DNA of 64,000 bases, taken from positions 372,001 to 436,000 of the forward strand of contig JAKMXF010000088.1 of NCBI GenBank assembly GCA_024704765.1, written 5' to 3'. The translations under genes and the position numbers were made by a program. Positions 1 through 14,200 of the stretch are shown piece by piece (the first letter of the stretch is position 1; each line of letters opens with the position of its first letter). The notes below the pieces were generated by a model. That model saw only the letters and a list, made by a program, of their open reading frames with translations, ran no database searches and had not been told where the DNA came from. The stretch is from Oopsacas minuta. Its lineage: Eukaryota > Porifera > Hexactinellida > Lyssacinosida > Leucopsacidae.

Positions 1-409
1 TGTAATATTATACCTGGATATTTATACTGTAACAAAGATAGACACCTGGTTATTATTACTATCATCAGTCTACATACATAATATACCAGTAATCACATAC
101 ATCATACACTGCAGGTTGATTGTTTGATATTATTATTATTATTATTATTAAGCATTGTCAAAGGAAGTAAAGTATTTTGGACTCATATGTGATTATTGTA
201 AATTGATTACATAACGTTATAGGCGGTTTTTAAATTACCTACTTTTTTCCAGAGGAACTATCAAATGACCTGACGTCATTTGATGATTAGCCCAAAGTAA
301 ACTTGTTTCTCATCGATGATTTCGGGGAAAGTTGGGCGTTGAACGGCCTTGATTTTTCGTTATTTATTAATTGTAGGGATATTGAGTAAGCACTACTTAT
401 AAGAATATA

Positions 410-488
410 CTGTCAACTTCCGTGATAATTACTCCGATATAAGCGGGTATTTCAATAGATCCGTGTTTGATATAACAGGAGTTGACTG
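410..488. mobile_element. Short TIR element, M1 family, internally deleted
   Basis: The right end reads GGAGTTGACTG followed by TA. The left end starts CTGTCAACTTCCG after TA. The inside has the GATAATTACTCCGATATAAG and GATATAACAGGAG blocks typical of this family. It is about 79 bp, against about 165 bp for longer copies. The inverted ends and TA flanks fit a pogo/Tc1-mariner-type MITE. Confidence 0.7.
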
Positions 489-1082
489 TAGTAGTCCACC
501 TGATAGATATTGTAATTTACATTATATTATCTCGCATTTTATCCAATTATTTGATTGTTTGTAAACGCGTATCTGCAATTATTCAGTTATAACGATAATA
601 GTACATGAAATATTTGTTTGGGGATATATGATCGGGGGCTGGCGGGGACGATAAACAAGTCAGTACACATGATCATATGAATATTGCTTATTAATAGTAT
701 TGAATCATTGATATAGCAAATTTGGAAACGCGCAAACAATTGTGCGCATTATTATCTCAATAATTTCTAAATATAGTTTGAATTAAATATGCTAAATTGT
801 ATTAAATAATATTTATAGAATTTTTTACAACGCCTTTCTCATAGATTGTCCTTCAACTCTGATTGATTATATCATCCACGCTCGTGAGGGCCCAATTCAT
901 CCGCCAGCGTAGAACGTACATGATTTGCTTCCCCTTGTGACTGTACTGGCCACTAACATATAATTACTCGGGGTTGAATTGATATACTAGATAATAACTA
1001 GCCACCCTCTCTATAAAAGAGAGTAAGGATACAAGAATACCAAAATTTTTGGGTTTTCATATCACCAAAATTTTAGAATTAG

Positions 1083-2940
1083 TTGAACTAGCTCGGATAA
1101 GACGTACTCCTTCGGGAAACAAAAATTAGTATCTGCACGTCTTATCCGAATATGGACTGTATTGAAATGAGCGGGAGCTTAGATTTTTGGATGTAAGAAT
1201 TTCAGTATGTAATGTCAGCCTTGTCGTTATAATCAGAGAGCTTCGCAAGTGTCCTAATTATCCACAAGTATTCAATAATAATCTTCGAATATAACTTGTA
1301 TACAAACAGATTGAAACACTGAAACAATGCACTACTTATTCGATAGTTAATAACCTGGATCATCTTATTTCTTATTAACCCAATCAATTGTATAGGAAAG
1401 TCTATTGAAAGTAAATTTGTTATAGAAAGGCATTAATCCGTCTCTTGATCATTTGACTAGTTATACTGGTCCGGAGAGAGACGGTTATCTTACCTGGCTT
1501 AGCAGTCCGTGTTCATGAACGGCTCGCTAGCATAATTTTTGATTGGAAGTTCTTTAATGAACTTCCACTTTACTATAAAATATTAAAATAGAAATTACTC
1601 GAATTATTAGATTGCCAATTCAGTTTACCCCGCTAATCCAAGATCCCACAGCCTAGTACCAATTAAAGTAAAGTTTATAGAGTAACCTCCCGTTATAATC
1701 GAAGCTCAGCGGACTGCGATAATTTCTTTGATTAACCGAGGGAATACATGTTACTTTTATTGTTTTGGGTTTCGGCACTATATTTGATCCCTCAATAAGA
1801 TAAAGATATACAAGAATAATTATACTGTAAATGTTGGTTTATAAATAGCTCTCCACTACTACTTCCCAACAGATGATTAAGCGCTCCTCTTTTTTTAAGA
1901 CATAACCTTGGGGTGCGTCTTATCCGAAGGGTTGTATTCAATAAACGGGAGCTGAAAATTTGGATGTAAAAAAATCAGTATGTAATTTCAAACTTGTTAT
2001 AGCCAGCTTCACAAGCGAAAGTGGACTAATATTCAATAAAAAATCACCAAATTTGACTTAAATACAAACAGATTGAAACAATGAATAATACACTGTAATT
2101 GATAGCTTCATCCCATTTCTTATGAACCCAATTAATTGAGTAGAAATGTATAATTAACTAAGATGTTTGTGTAAGATACTTTACAGGCTCTCAATAGAGA
2201 GTCGGTCATTGTGAAAAAGTAATACCGTCTCTCAATATTTGACCAGTTAGTTATACAGGTCCGTAGAGAGACGGTTATCAACCAAGAGATTTACAGGAAG
2301 TTCTTTATTGAACTTCCATTTATTATAAAAAATATGAAACATAAAAACTTAAAATATTATAGATTGCTTTATCCTGTTTGGCATCTTCCTCCTCCTTTAC
2401 TTATAGGTCGATTAATTAGAAATAGCTATCCACTCCTACTTCCCAACAGAGCATTAAGCACTCTCTCCACACTCCTGGCCTAAAAAAGGAGCTGCGCTCC
2501 CAGTGAAACTCGGATAAGAAACCATTCGGAGGTACCTAATATTCGAGTAAGGATTGTATAATTTGTATTCAATAAATGGGAGCTTACATTTTGGATTTAA
2601 GAATTTCAATATGTAATTTCAGGTTTGTCGTTATAGTCAAAGAGCTCGCAAGTGCACTAATTATCCTCTGTAACAATACACCACCATACCACACGTAATT
2701 GATAGCTTCATCCCATTTCTTATGAACCCAATTAATTGAGTAGAAAAGTATATTTAACTAAGATGTTTGTGTAAGATACTTTACCGTCTCTCAATATTTG
2801 ACTAGTTATACACAGGTCCGTAGAGAGACGGTTATATCTGAAAGTTAGTTTTTGCACCCTAGGAAGTTCTTAATTGAACTTCCATTTATTATAAAAATAT
2901 GAAAACAGAAAAAACAAATATTTTAGATTGCTATTAAGTA
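1083..2940. repeat. Three tandem-dispersed copies of a structured unit
   Basis: Three related units lie in the same orientation: roughly 1083-1610, 1890-2370 and 2500-2940. Each holds, in order, a TCTTATCCGA/CTCGGATAAGA block, a GGGAGCTT..TTTTGGAT block, a TTTCTTAT(G/T)AACCCAAT block, a foldback whose arms are CCGTCTCT and GAGAGACGG around about 30 nt, and a second near-perfect foldback made of GGAAGTTCTT and GAACTTCC. A run of ATTTATTATAAAA-like sequence follows. The two foldbacks are better preserved than the rest. No open reading frame is shared among the copies. Confidence 0.7.
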
Positions 2941-3383
2941 GACTCTCTAATCCGAACGGATCCCGGTAAATTGAATACAAATCGTTCGGATTAGTGAATA
3001 ACATTGAAAAGTACAAATTACAAATTTTGTAAAATTCAGTATAATGTTGTCAATATCTTTAACATATATAGTAATAACTATAGTTCAATTCGCGGTATTA
3101 TTCTCTACAATTGTTTTGTAAAATTTACGTGTACATCATTTTTCTAAGGGTTGTACGTCTAACCTTATGCCCTGGTCGTATCAGCGAGGGTCAACCTGCA
3201 CTGATTGTCTCCAGTAGCTGAATATAGCCCTATTTTACCAAGTGTTAGACGTTCTACAAAGGTGGAGTTCAATTCTCTACAATTGAGTCTTTTGAATATT
3301 TAGAATGTACTGATTAACGAGGGTCTACTGTGTAGTTTCATGAGTAAATCTCCTATTTTCCTAAGAGTTAGACAATTGATAAA

Positions 3384-3533
3384 CAGCAGAACCTCGTTAA
3401 TACGCACACGAGCGGACCTTCGAAATTTGTACTTTTATCCGGAGCAATATCAATTGAATAACCATTGTAAGGACCTGATTATGTTAATGTATTTGTTTGT
3501 ATTAACTGTGTTGGTAATAACGAGGTTCTACTG
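3384..3533. mobile_element. Short TIR element, M2 family
   Basis: The left end reads CAGCAGAACCTCGTTAATAC and the right end reads AATAACGAGGTTCTACTG, which is its reverse complement. TA follows the right end. The element is about 150 bp with no coding capacity. Further copies lie near 24.39-24.55 and 25.26-25.42 kb. Confidence 0.75.
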
Positions 3534-3787
3534 TAATATACATTGCTGTAGAAACCTCAAATTCGGGTCATAAAAGTAATTTCTCATACTGGGATCAACT
3601 GAATAAATTATACGTATAAATGTTTGCTGCGGGTATATCAGATTCAGGATCTGCTAAAAATGTAGACTATCGTATGCATTCACAGTTGACTCGCAGCTCA
3701 GTCACTAAATAAGGCACAAACTGTCTAGAATAAATTGTATCAATCTCATTACTCACATAATACCTACAAGTGATTGGGTAGCCAAAC

Positions 3788-6700
3788 TCATGCGTAATGT
3801 TTTTGAATAACACTCGCGCTTTTTGACACAGGATATCCCGCTTTATCCTGTGCTGGCATCTTCCTTCTCCTTTCCTTACTGCTCGATTTGGATACTCCAG
3901 TTTTCTCCTTTCCCTTCTCCCCAATCGTCCTCTTATACCCAGGGGTGTAAGACAGATATACCCCACTTATATCGGCGCCGTATACTTCATCATAATCAAT
4001 ATCTGGAGTAGTATCCTCACGCGCAACGTTATTACCAGCATACGCTAAATTCCGTATATGCCATTCACCTATAGATTCGTCCCAAATAGAATTATCTTCA
4101 ATCAAATGCATGGCTTGTTCTGGGACATAAAATGAGAGGATTAAATTTGTAAGGCTCAACTCGCGGTTTAATAGACCGACATTGTCTGTTAGCTCGCTCA
4201 CTTCTAGATGGTTTTCTGCCTTTAAATCGGCTAATTCTTGTTTCGCTGTAACAATCATTTTCCATAACTTTTTTAGTTTTTTAGTTTTACCATCAGCCTC
4301 TTCTTGAAGTGAAGCGTATTTCTCTTCAATATCCAACTTTTCTGCTTCAGTTTTTTCCAACTTTTTCGCGAGTTTTGCCTCTCTCTCTTTTCTTCTTTTA
4401 AGCTCTTTTGCTGATTCTTCTAATAATCGTTCTTGTTTCTCGGCTTTATCCAATAAATTTACTCCACCAACGATAACTTTTCCCTGCAAATCAGCAAGTC
4501 TTTCCTCCAAATCTTTCTGCTCCTGTTTAGCTCTCCCTAACTCTCTTTCCTTCAATTGTAACTCTTCTCTTGCAACTTGTTTCTCTTCTTCTGCCATATC
4601 TTTCTTCATTAAAAATGAATTCTTTTCACTTTCTAACTCTTTTTCAAGAGTTAGAATTGTATCACTAACTTTTCGTTTCAATCTCTTTTTCCTTTTCGGA
4701 ATATCTGGACTTTCCTGCACCTCAATTTCAGAGCTACTCCCTTCTTCAAGTTTCTTCTTTAACTTAGCTATTTCAAGTTGAAATTCCCTCAAAAGTGCGT
4801 CTTTTGGATCTTCGTTAATACGCACAATATTTTGTATCTGTTTCGCTCTATTAGCATATCTCAGTGTATTAACAGACTCTTCTATATTAAAACTAGCTGG
4901 CCCTATATTTGCTAACATAACTGTTTTAGAATTACCACCTAATGAATCTTGCAGTAGTCTGGTTAGATTCGAGTTGCGGTAAGGTATGTGTGTACTTTTA
5001 CCGTCTACAAGAGCTGATATTACATTCCCGAGGGTTGTTAGGGAGAGATTGATATTCGTAGCTTCTTTAAACTGATCTCCAGTGACACCTATAATATTAC
5101 TCTGTTTTATATTCAGCAAATATTGAAACCTGTCTCCAATAAATGAACATGTAATCAAAGACAAACAATAACAACAGACAGTGGCTTTCTATTGTACAAC
5201 AGAAAATAACTAGCACTATCCGAGTGTCGGTCTTATCAAAATATGGATTGTATTAAATGAATCGTATGTATTGATCGGGTGACGAGTGCACTTCTTATCC
5301 GAGTTCTACTGTATGGATATATCCAAAGTTATACAACTTAATACACAAATTTTCGAACTACAAAAAGTACAAATTCAGGCCTCTCCAGAATCTCGCGATT
5401 TCATATTTCACGTTTGAGAGAACCTTGCATGATGTATCTACTATCATATTTCAAGGGAGTTTTAGCATTTGTAATTTATTTCTAGCATTCTGCGATTCCG
5501 AGAGGACAGCTTATTTATACCGCGGAAGGCAGGTAAGCAAAGCTTGCTTGTAGTTATAACAAAAGCATGTATTAAAAATAATGACGTCACTAACCTGCTT
5601 TCTTTACTCTCTCTGAACCAGCTAGATCTACTAAGTGTAGTTTCCCCATTCTCACGTGTAGTTCGTTATCAGCTCCCAGGTCACTACGCTCTACTGTTAT
5701 TGTGAATATTGCGTGAGAACGAGATGACCTATAGTAGAAAACTATTCATAATTCTTCGCAATTATTAAATGAATTTGATGCAGTAGAAAACTGTTATAAG
5801 GACATCTTGAAATATGTTCTGATGATATGATAATACCAAAATATTCGAGAGTATTTTCAATTGGTATAATAATATCCTTACTGTATTAGGTGTCAAAATG
5901 TGAAAATATGCACATAAGAACAATTTCAAATGTCAGGTGCACATCTAGAGGTCACTACGAATACACATACCAAATTTGGTGTCTTATTATCTAAAGGTGT
6001 GAACAGGAGAGTGAACATGTCATAGTATAGTTGGTAGAGTAAAAATACCAGAAATATGCCATATTCCCCTGATTTAGTAATTATTTCCCTAGCCCTGGAT
6101 GGTTGGCAAGTATGAAGTTGTGATTTCACCAAAAAATTCTGACCACAAGTTTGAATTAGGAGTCCCAATCTCGAGATCTCTTGCTAATATATTAATGCAA
6201 AGAGTACAAGCTGAACGAGTATTTTCATCAGCTGCTTACCTCTGCAACATGTTTGATCGTCCGTTGGTGTTCGTATAAACAAGATTCCACTGTGTTTATT
6301 CCGCAAGCGTATTAGTAGGTTGATAGAACTTGTTATAGCAGATTTCATTGCCTTTCATAAAATTTACAAACTTATCCATAGTCCTAATATAATAGTATTT
6401 ATGTAAGAAATAAAGTAGCTTATCATTGAGATATCCATTGCAAAAAGAATTAAGAAATCGTGTCAAAAACCTTCGGATTTGTATCCAACTAATGAATTAA
6501 TTATTCGTTGAACAGGTGATAAAATAAACAGACCATTCGATCATCTTATCGAATGCTAGTAGCCCAGTTGTCGTTGTAAAAATATACGAACGAATTATCA
6601 GAAAAGATACAACAGACAAACATGAATACTCTACTAACCTCAAATTCATGTTTGTTTTAGCAAAAGCTCTATTACGATTGCCTGTGGTCATAATCTTATC

Positions 6701-7303
6701 CATATCGTCTACTGATTTAACAACACATGATAGAAGGTCTTGCACATAAACTCCAATATCTGGTCGCTCATGTATTTTTGGAATTTTATCGCCAGGGTCT
6801 TTGACGAGCAAATCACGAACCTGTTCATTATAGATCTCAAGATATGACACACGTACGAGAAACTGGTTTTCTCCTTCCGATTTTGCTATATGACCAAAAA
6901 TATGTGCGAATGAATTCGGGATAATTCCTTGCAATTCCGAATCATTTCTATCCCCCTCCATCGTGTATGTTTTCCCAGTACCGGTCTGTCCGTATGCAAA
7001 TATTGTACCATTATATCCCTCGAGAACTGAGTTTACTATTGGTCTTGCTGTATCATTGTAAATATCTAACTGTTTTGAAGTTGGTCCGAATACTGTGTCA
7101 AAGGTAAAACTTCGATTCGAGGATCGACTTTTTAAATGTTTTCCTGATATAAATATTTGTCCGTTTACTTCATCTACTTCTATAACTGATGCATAGCCGG
7201 CATTTTCTTCAATATCTGAGAGTGGTCGAGAACGAATGGATACTCTAACTTTATCAACTTCACCTTTGGTATTTTCTTCTATTTTTGATTCTACAGAACT
7301 CAT
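3788..7303 (-). CDS. KIF3A: Kinesin-2 motor subunit KIF3A
   Basis: Plus-end microtubule motor of heterotrimeric kinesin-2, which drives anterograde intraflagellar transport. There are three coding exons: 6639-7303, 5595-5728 and 3788-5088. The join gives 2,100 nt and 699 aa, close to vertebrate KIF3A. The motor domain spans about residues 17-345, with P-loop GQTGTGKT at 105-112, switch I SSRSH at 223-227 and switch II DLAGSE at 256-261. A charged neck ([15 protein letters not shown]) and a long coiled coil run to about residue 570. The tail still aligns with KIF3A around [18 protein letters not shown]. The match to KIF3A, including [16 protein letters not shown], is stronger than what I recall of KIF3B. 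The middle exon is too short to show as a long open frame and was found from its splice sites. The start is the only ATG before the motor core. Confidence 0.96.
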
Positions 7304-10300
7304 CTATGATGCCAAAATCAAACAAAAATCCAGTTTAAACAGGATATTTAAAGATATTCTTTACACGGATAATTTGCCGAATTGAATTATATTCAATGCC
7401 GATTATATCTACATGAGCAGCTTCGCTGGCTCGCGCTTGCGCGGCTTGCAAACACAGAGTGTTTGCATGTAATTCGACACTTCGTGCTTCGATGTTGCAT
7501 AAGAACTATTATTTACACATGAAAATCGGAATCAGAGTACTCGATTACCATGGTATACCCGTTGAAACAAAGTTTCTGCGAAATTTGTTTACTTTATCAT
7601 ATTCAGAAAACAACAAATGAGAAACTTGAAAATGCAGAATCAGCGTTACTATGTTACCTCGTTGTAGCCGTTGTGTTAAGTGCATGTCCCTACTTATATT
7701 TATAAAATAATTGCAATAATTATGAGAAACTTTAGGATATTAGTCATGTTTAATAATTCAATCTACAAATCATTTAATAATGGAGAAATTGTTATGATGT
7801 CCGCAATACAAATATTAGAAACACCTATAGCATTCTATTATTAAACTTACTTAGTGAATAATTATTGCTTTCATTTTCTAGGAAACTGATTTGGCAAAAG
7901 GCATAGATTTATATTTACAAAAAATAGGTGTAAACATGTGTTTTGTAATTGCACACTTCAGTGATTGATTGTATACTGTTGTGCTTTTAATGCAAGATCA
8001 GCGAGCGAGTTGTATTGCCGAATAAGAGTTCAATTAATTAACCAACAGTACAATTTATCTCCTGGATATTTATGAAAGTAAACTAGAACTGAAAGCTAAT
8101 AATTATTAAAATAAGTAAGTAACTTATAAGCATTACAAAAGAAAGGTTTATGAAAGTGTAGCTTTCCTCTTTCCAAACCTTAATTTGTACAGTAGACAAT
8201 CGGTAACTAAGAAAATGACAGATATACACTTTTTGAGTTTCTTCTGCATTTTCAATGAGAATAAATTCATTAATAGGAATTCCAGATAAAGACTAAAAAT
8301 TTCGGTTCCTTAGTGTTCGCATTAACGAGATTCTACTGTATGTATGATCGGGAAACAGCTCTGTGAACGGAGTTTTAAACTATTTTAAAACCTGGGCGAG
8401 GCCTGGATCCCTCCTATTCTAAAAGCTTTTGAAGTTTCTGACCATATACAATATCTATCATAATATACACCCAGCTGTTCATAACTCATAAGGTCATCAA
8501 ATAAGGAATTGTAAACATGTCGGAATTATCCAAATATTGACTATGGCATCTACATCTACCAGAGCAACACCAAGTATTATATGGTATTTTATTACTAATT
8601 ATGCGCAAAGTAATTTCCAATAATATGGCCAATTTCCGCCTACCAATTTGAATTTACCAACTATCACAATTAGGTTTCTAACTTAGAAATTAATATAAAT
8701 GTTTCAACAAGGAAGTCAGATAATTGAACATCCGTTCTTCACCTGGAAAGTTATGAAATCATTAAAGTTAGAAAAGTGATTCATTGAAAAGGATAATATT
8801 AATTATGTTGATTAGGTTTCCAGATAAATTTGATTATTACTCAGTTACAGACAGTAAATCTAATTAGCTGATTGTGTAATTAGATTTTGGAGGAAGGTGG
8901 AAAAGTAATTATGTCCAATGCTTTTGAATTTTCATCAACCATGATAGTGCCTCTCTCTCTCTACAGTATTACAAATTAGGAAATTGTCTGTAAATTAGAA
9001 TACAGTTGACTCCGCTTATTAGGGTTACATCGGGACCAGACTAACCGAAATAAATTACACATTTCTATGCTGTTCTGGCCAAGTACAATTAACCAGATTG
9101 ACTCGATTAACTCTGGCTCTATTGAGCGGAGTTTACTCTATATTATTAATCATTGTCCTAGGGAAGTTTTTCTATATCTGTTAGACAGATATTGTGTGTC
9201 TACTGTCTAGCAAATTTGGCTTTGTAGAAATGTAGTGTCAAAACGACACAAGTATAACTTGATAGATTCTACATTCGATAAAAGTGTTTGGTTCATGATA
9301 GTATAGTATGTTCCCGAATGGGACTAGAATACTGGGCGACTATACTACAGTAAAACTCGGATAAGACTTCCCCCCCTCGAGAAACAGAAGTAGTACGTAG
9401 TATCCATATATCCTTCCTAACTAATTAATACTAGAATAGAAATCCTTGTTTGAGAAAGTTCTTTCTAACCAAGAATTAATCTTAAGCCGAATACATACTA
9501 ATGAGTTCTATTACAATCATAAACGCACATTGCTAATAAACTACTCCATATCTGTGTATTCGTATATACGTGAGTTTAATGGTTAATTAGTTAATGGTTA
9601 ATGGTTATGATTAATTACATCAAACTTCAATGAGTGTTGCTCTATTATCTATTAGAGCAAATTATATTACGCAATAAAGATAAACAATAGCCTAACCGTT
9701 CTATTAGTTATTGAGTATATTTCCACAACTTTGCTGTATTTTAGAGAATAAGGATACGTAAGGTATATTCAGCAAAATACAATATACTTATATGGCAAGG
9801 TAAACAATTGTTTTGTTAAACTCTATCTGTAAAATATATCTTGAACGTTTTGCGTGTACAAAATTGAAGAGACGAATATGTTAGTGCGAAGAGAATGCCA
9901 AGAGGCATCTCAGGTCCAGTATGCTAGGGTTTCCAACCCGGGACGAAAAACATCCGGGCTGCAAAGTGCAAACTCTAAGCATAACTACAGAAAATTACAC
10001 AATTGTATCCATTTTACTTTGAAATACTTACACCATAATTGTATAAAAGAAATTCAAAATCACTTATAGTAAGTGATTCTGAAGTCAAAATAGAAAGAAC
10101 AGTGGAAACCGCACATTAGCAATAAGTCTAATTGGGAAGTACAGCTCAATAACGTCAATGAAAGATGATTACATGCTATTGCAATCATAGCATATTGTCA
10201 TTAGATTGGCTGATAAATTGCTTATATTACCCTATAGTAACCGGAGGCGGTTATAGGAATTTACACTATTTAAACTTTACTACAGGGACGGATCCAGTGG

Positions 10301-11265
10301 ATCCCATGGCTTAAATTTCTAGAGGTGGCGAGCCTAACACTTTTGTTGAACTCACCGATGAAACAGGTGTAAAAAGCAATTTATCACTTTAATGGTATCA
10401 GAATCAAATCTCTCCATAAATAGGGTAAAGTATTATTAAAGTAATTCAGGAGAAATGAAAATATCCACAATTCTAAAGGAAAGTTTAAAGTGGAATCGAA
10501 ACTATTCAAAAATGCTGTTCCGTTCGTACTAACCAAATTAGTAAATTATGTAACAAATAGAAACTATCACATGAATATAAATGTGTCAGCTGCTGATCAA
10601 AGTAGTGGTTAATCCATAAATAAAGTATTCCATTCTCTAGCAGACGTGAATTAATAATTCAATAAACATTAACTGAATTGTTCTAGGATCGAATGTTACT
10701 GGAATACAAGGTGATTACAAGACGGACGGAAAATATATATATCTTTGATGTGTTCTATTCTTCATGATTTGATTTAAACTTACCGATAATAACAATCAGT
10801 TTTGAAACTGACAATTATTTTGGGAATCAAAATATTGGAGCTACACTCGACGTTCTTATCTCGTATCTCGAAATTTTAATACAATTACTATCAGATTATT
10901 GTTAATAAAATAGTGTTACTATAATGCACGCAGATTCGAAATATTTTTGTTTTTCCCATAACATTCGAGATAGCGGCTGTCAATTTGAATCATGGTTAAC
11001 AAATGTATGTCTCTGACTACCAAAACAATTGAAATCGAATAGAATTGTATAGTTTCCTACCACACTATTAGGTATTCACTTTTAAAATATCAAACCTATA
11101 GGAATGCTGTACCCCGACAACTTACGAAAAAGAAGCCGAATAAATTTACTATCTTTTAAGTGCAAATAATATCAAAATTTTCAGAAATAATATCGCAATG
11201 TGAACATGTATGTTGAAAATATTTTTCCTATCACAAAAAAGAGAAATGTGTTTTAAAGTATAATT
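7304..11265. other. Intergenic region between KIF3A and PIP5K
   Basis: No supportable gene in about 4 kb. It contains a GC-rich patch at 7411-7480 with a hairpin (GCAAACAC-AGA-GTGTTTGC), an M5 element (9003-9138), a CTCGGATAAGAC-type end near 9352 and an M2-like right end near 8340. A fragment near 10.28 kb (CAGGGACGGATCCAG) resembles a hAT-type terminus. The upstream part presumably carries the KIF3A promoter, but no element of it could be identified. Confidence 0.6.
9003..9138. mobile_element. Short TIR element, M5 family
   Basis: Begins after TA with CAGTTGACTCCGCTTATTAG. Ends with ATTGAGCGGAGTTTACTC, its approximate reverse complement, and TA follows. About 136 bp, non-coding. Related copies start near 15,947, 43,565 and 49,273. 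Confidence 0.75.
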
Positions 11266-14200
11266 TCATAGATCAGTTTGTATTGCTGAAGTTCGCTGTA
11301 CGAAATTCCGTAACTGAGATGTACTAGCCCTTGATTCAGGAGTATGTCTATCTAGATCGAGATTACTGTAGCGGATTGGATCATCATCAAAGACTGAATC
11401 ATCTTCACTTTGGCCGCGTTTAAAGAAGTTAGGGCCTAATTTAGCCCTCGTGTATTCTGGGGGTGGAGTCCAATCTGGGCCGGCAGTACCTCTCCCGATA
11501 GTTGTTAATAACTCAGTATTGAGTGAGGATTTTCTTCTCATATTCGGTTTAGGTTGTTGATTCGTAGTCTCTTCAGGATGGAAAATATCTTGAGACATGA
11601 ACTTTTTAAACCGCAATGAATAGAAAGCAGGATTGTGTACAGAGACTGTATCTCCTTTAGTGATTACACTCTTCATTGCATGTTCTATCTTCTTTTTAGC
11701 TCTATATTTCTGGAGTATATCTATAATACCAACGTATACAACAGCTATGTCTCCGTTGGGTAACGTAGCAACCACTCCGTCCTCTGGAATTCTATCGAGA
11801 TATGATGTCAAGTTTTGATTGTCTAGCGGTGTTTCTGTAGGCGTATCAGGTTCACAGATAATCGAATCTGAGTGAATTGGATGATTGGAATTCCTAGAAA
11901 AGTATGAAATAATAAAATAATCAGTTCTAGCAATTTTCAGGGTAGAATTCGACTTGTCCATTTGATTATTAAACAACACACATTTGATTTCAAACTAAAC
12001 TCATGAAAATTAATGTATTTGTGTGATTAATTAGTAGCAATTGGTATTTTGATTTGTTACAAATAATATTATCCTGTTCCCGTTTACGTATGCAAATTAG
12101 TATACATTCTGTAAGGCATATGCAAATGAGTAAGACTAAATACGTCTCAGAAATTATTAATCCATTTCTGATAAACAGCTACAAAAATGATTTTATATCC
12201 ACATGTGAACATAGCGTAATATATTATTTGGGTTTCAATGAGGAATTTGACCACAGGAAAAGCAGTTTATCTACATTTTAGCCTACATATGTAACGAGGA
12301 CATGTTTTTTATGACAAGACAACGTTCATAGAGTGAATAGTAGCAATGACGCTTAAGGCAGGTAAGGCGATCAAGCAAGGTTTTTGTAAGTTTTCAAAAA
12401 GATGAAAGATAATGACACTTTTGACAAGTTATAAATAGAAATCAAAGTCATGGCTGTCCCACAAGGATTAGTTGTTAGTATTACCGTTTCATCTCCTAAT
12501 TAATTGCATTTCATAATAGTTACAATAATAATTTGGTAGAAACCATATAACCAGTAATTGATGAGAAATGATTCCAGACCAAATTAAAGCTAATTAGGAG
12601 AAAGTACGTCGTAGTTGGTCGCCTGTTTGTAATTTAACAATTAAATTTGGTTGGCGTGTAAAAACAGAATTAATTATTGTCCATAGGTTGGTCAAAAGTT
12701 ATATAGAGTTGGAATTCAGAGATTCTTGTCTTAAAACTTTCGGCCAAAGAAACTAAGATCTCTAACTAGCAACAAAACCCTTCCTACTTTAATTAAAATA
12801 GATAAAATCGCTTTTCCAACTAAATTAGACTTTTCGAAATTTCAGTGAAAACATGAAGTGTACTATCAATTGCATAACTTTTCTCAGATTAGCAGACAGC
12901 AATATTGTAATGATATAAAGTTATGCCAGGCCCGTTATCATTGTAAGCATAAACAAGGTATTAAATAACATATATCTCCTGATGGTGTGTTGTAACATGA
13001 TTGGAGAATATATAGTAATTCTGTATTACGTTAATTATAGAATATGATTGCTCCTAAACATCACCAAATTATTGTTAGAAGACTTGACATTCTTTTTGCT
13101 GATTATTAATGACAATTAGAATTTAATTTTCCACCAAAAATTGCTCTGATGATATCCCAGAGTTAAATTGCAATTGAATCGTTCGTGAATAATGTCGGAG
13201 TCCGCTGACATCAAATTGGAGTACCCTGCGGATTTTGTTTTCAGAAGGGGTACATCTTATCCGATTTCTACTCTATTTATAAATAACATTATCACAAACC
13301 AACTTACATAGTATTAGTATCAATGACGTGTGACTCCATTGGCAGATCAAATCTGCTTCTATTCACTCTGAATTCTTCACTAACATTATGTACAGCTAAC
13401 AACAGACTGTAGTCCATTATATCGAAACTCTCAAGCACCATACAATCTCTATGTAGCGTGTTAATTAGCTTACTATACATTTCTGGGGTAGTTGAAAGGC
13501 CCTGGGGGAACATTTGGATGAAGTCAAGGTCCTTGAAAGTTGGTGAAGTTTTACGTTTCTCTTTCATAGAAGCACGTCGTCCATATGTAGACCCTTTGAG
13601 ATCGAACTTGTAATGGTATTTGATGGTAGATGGTAAGAGATTGTTCATAACTACGAACCGGATTTTACGACTGCCACTTTGGTAAGCGTAGAGACCTAAG
13701 AATTTAGGTAGAAGTGTTTGTGTGTTCTATAAAAACAGATAATTATAAAATTTGACTAACAATTCTTTTGCAAAAAATAAGAACAATAATAGTAAGGAAA
13801 TTTTCATATTTTAGTTTTATCGCGAAAAATTCAACTTACATATTCTAATGAAATTGAGAATTTGTTAATTCAGTCAACTCCAGTCATATCGAAGCAATAC
13901 TTTAATACAAGTGGAGTTCGATATAACTGATGAAAGAGATGTTTCTTTGACGGTTAGGGACCATATTTGTACAATTTAAGGCTTCGATATAACAGGAATT
14001 GACTGTATTTATAAAAGGAGTATTTATATCAACTTACTTGTACAAGATTCATCCAATATCCTGCTAACAACTTCTGCAGGAAGAAAGCTTCGTTAAAAGA
14101 TACAGTCTTGATAATATACTTATCGTCTTGTGTAAGATAGAACACACTTCCACTTGCCCCTGGGTTACCGAGCTGTTTCAGAGGTGTATAGCAAACGCTA

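Larger units (their letters stand above)
1..3787. other. Repeat-rich region downstream of KIF3A, no gene seen
   Basis: No coding exon is recognised. The stretch holds a short TTA microsatellite (129-150), an internally deleted palindromic element (410-488), a threefold structured repeat (about 1.08-2.94 kb) and an AACCTCGTTAATACG-type inverted-repeat element (about 3384-3533). The last part is presumably the 3' untranslated region of KIF3A on the minus strand, but no clear polyadenylation signal was assigned. Confidence 0.6.

Noticed and set aside
1083..2940. The triple repeat as three spliceosomal snRNA genes, because copy 1 has ATTTTTGG like an Sm site.
   Set aside because: The Sm-like stretch is not conserved in copies 2 and 3, and no U1-U6 core sequence is present.
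9854..10069. A 71-codon open frame in the KIF3A-PIP5K spacer.
   Set aside because: It opens with a non-ATG codon, overlaps a hAT-like terminus (TTTCCAACCCGGGACG), and shows no domain or paralog.
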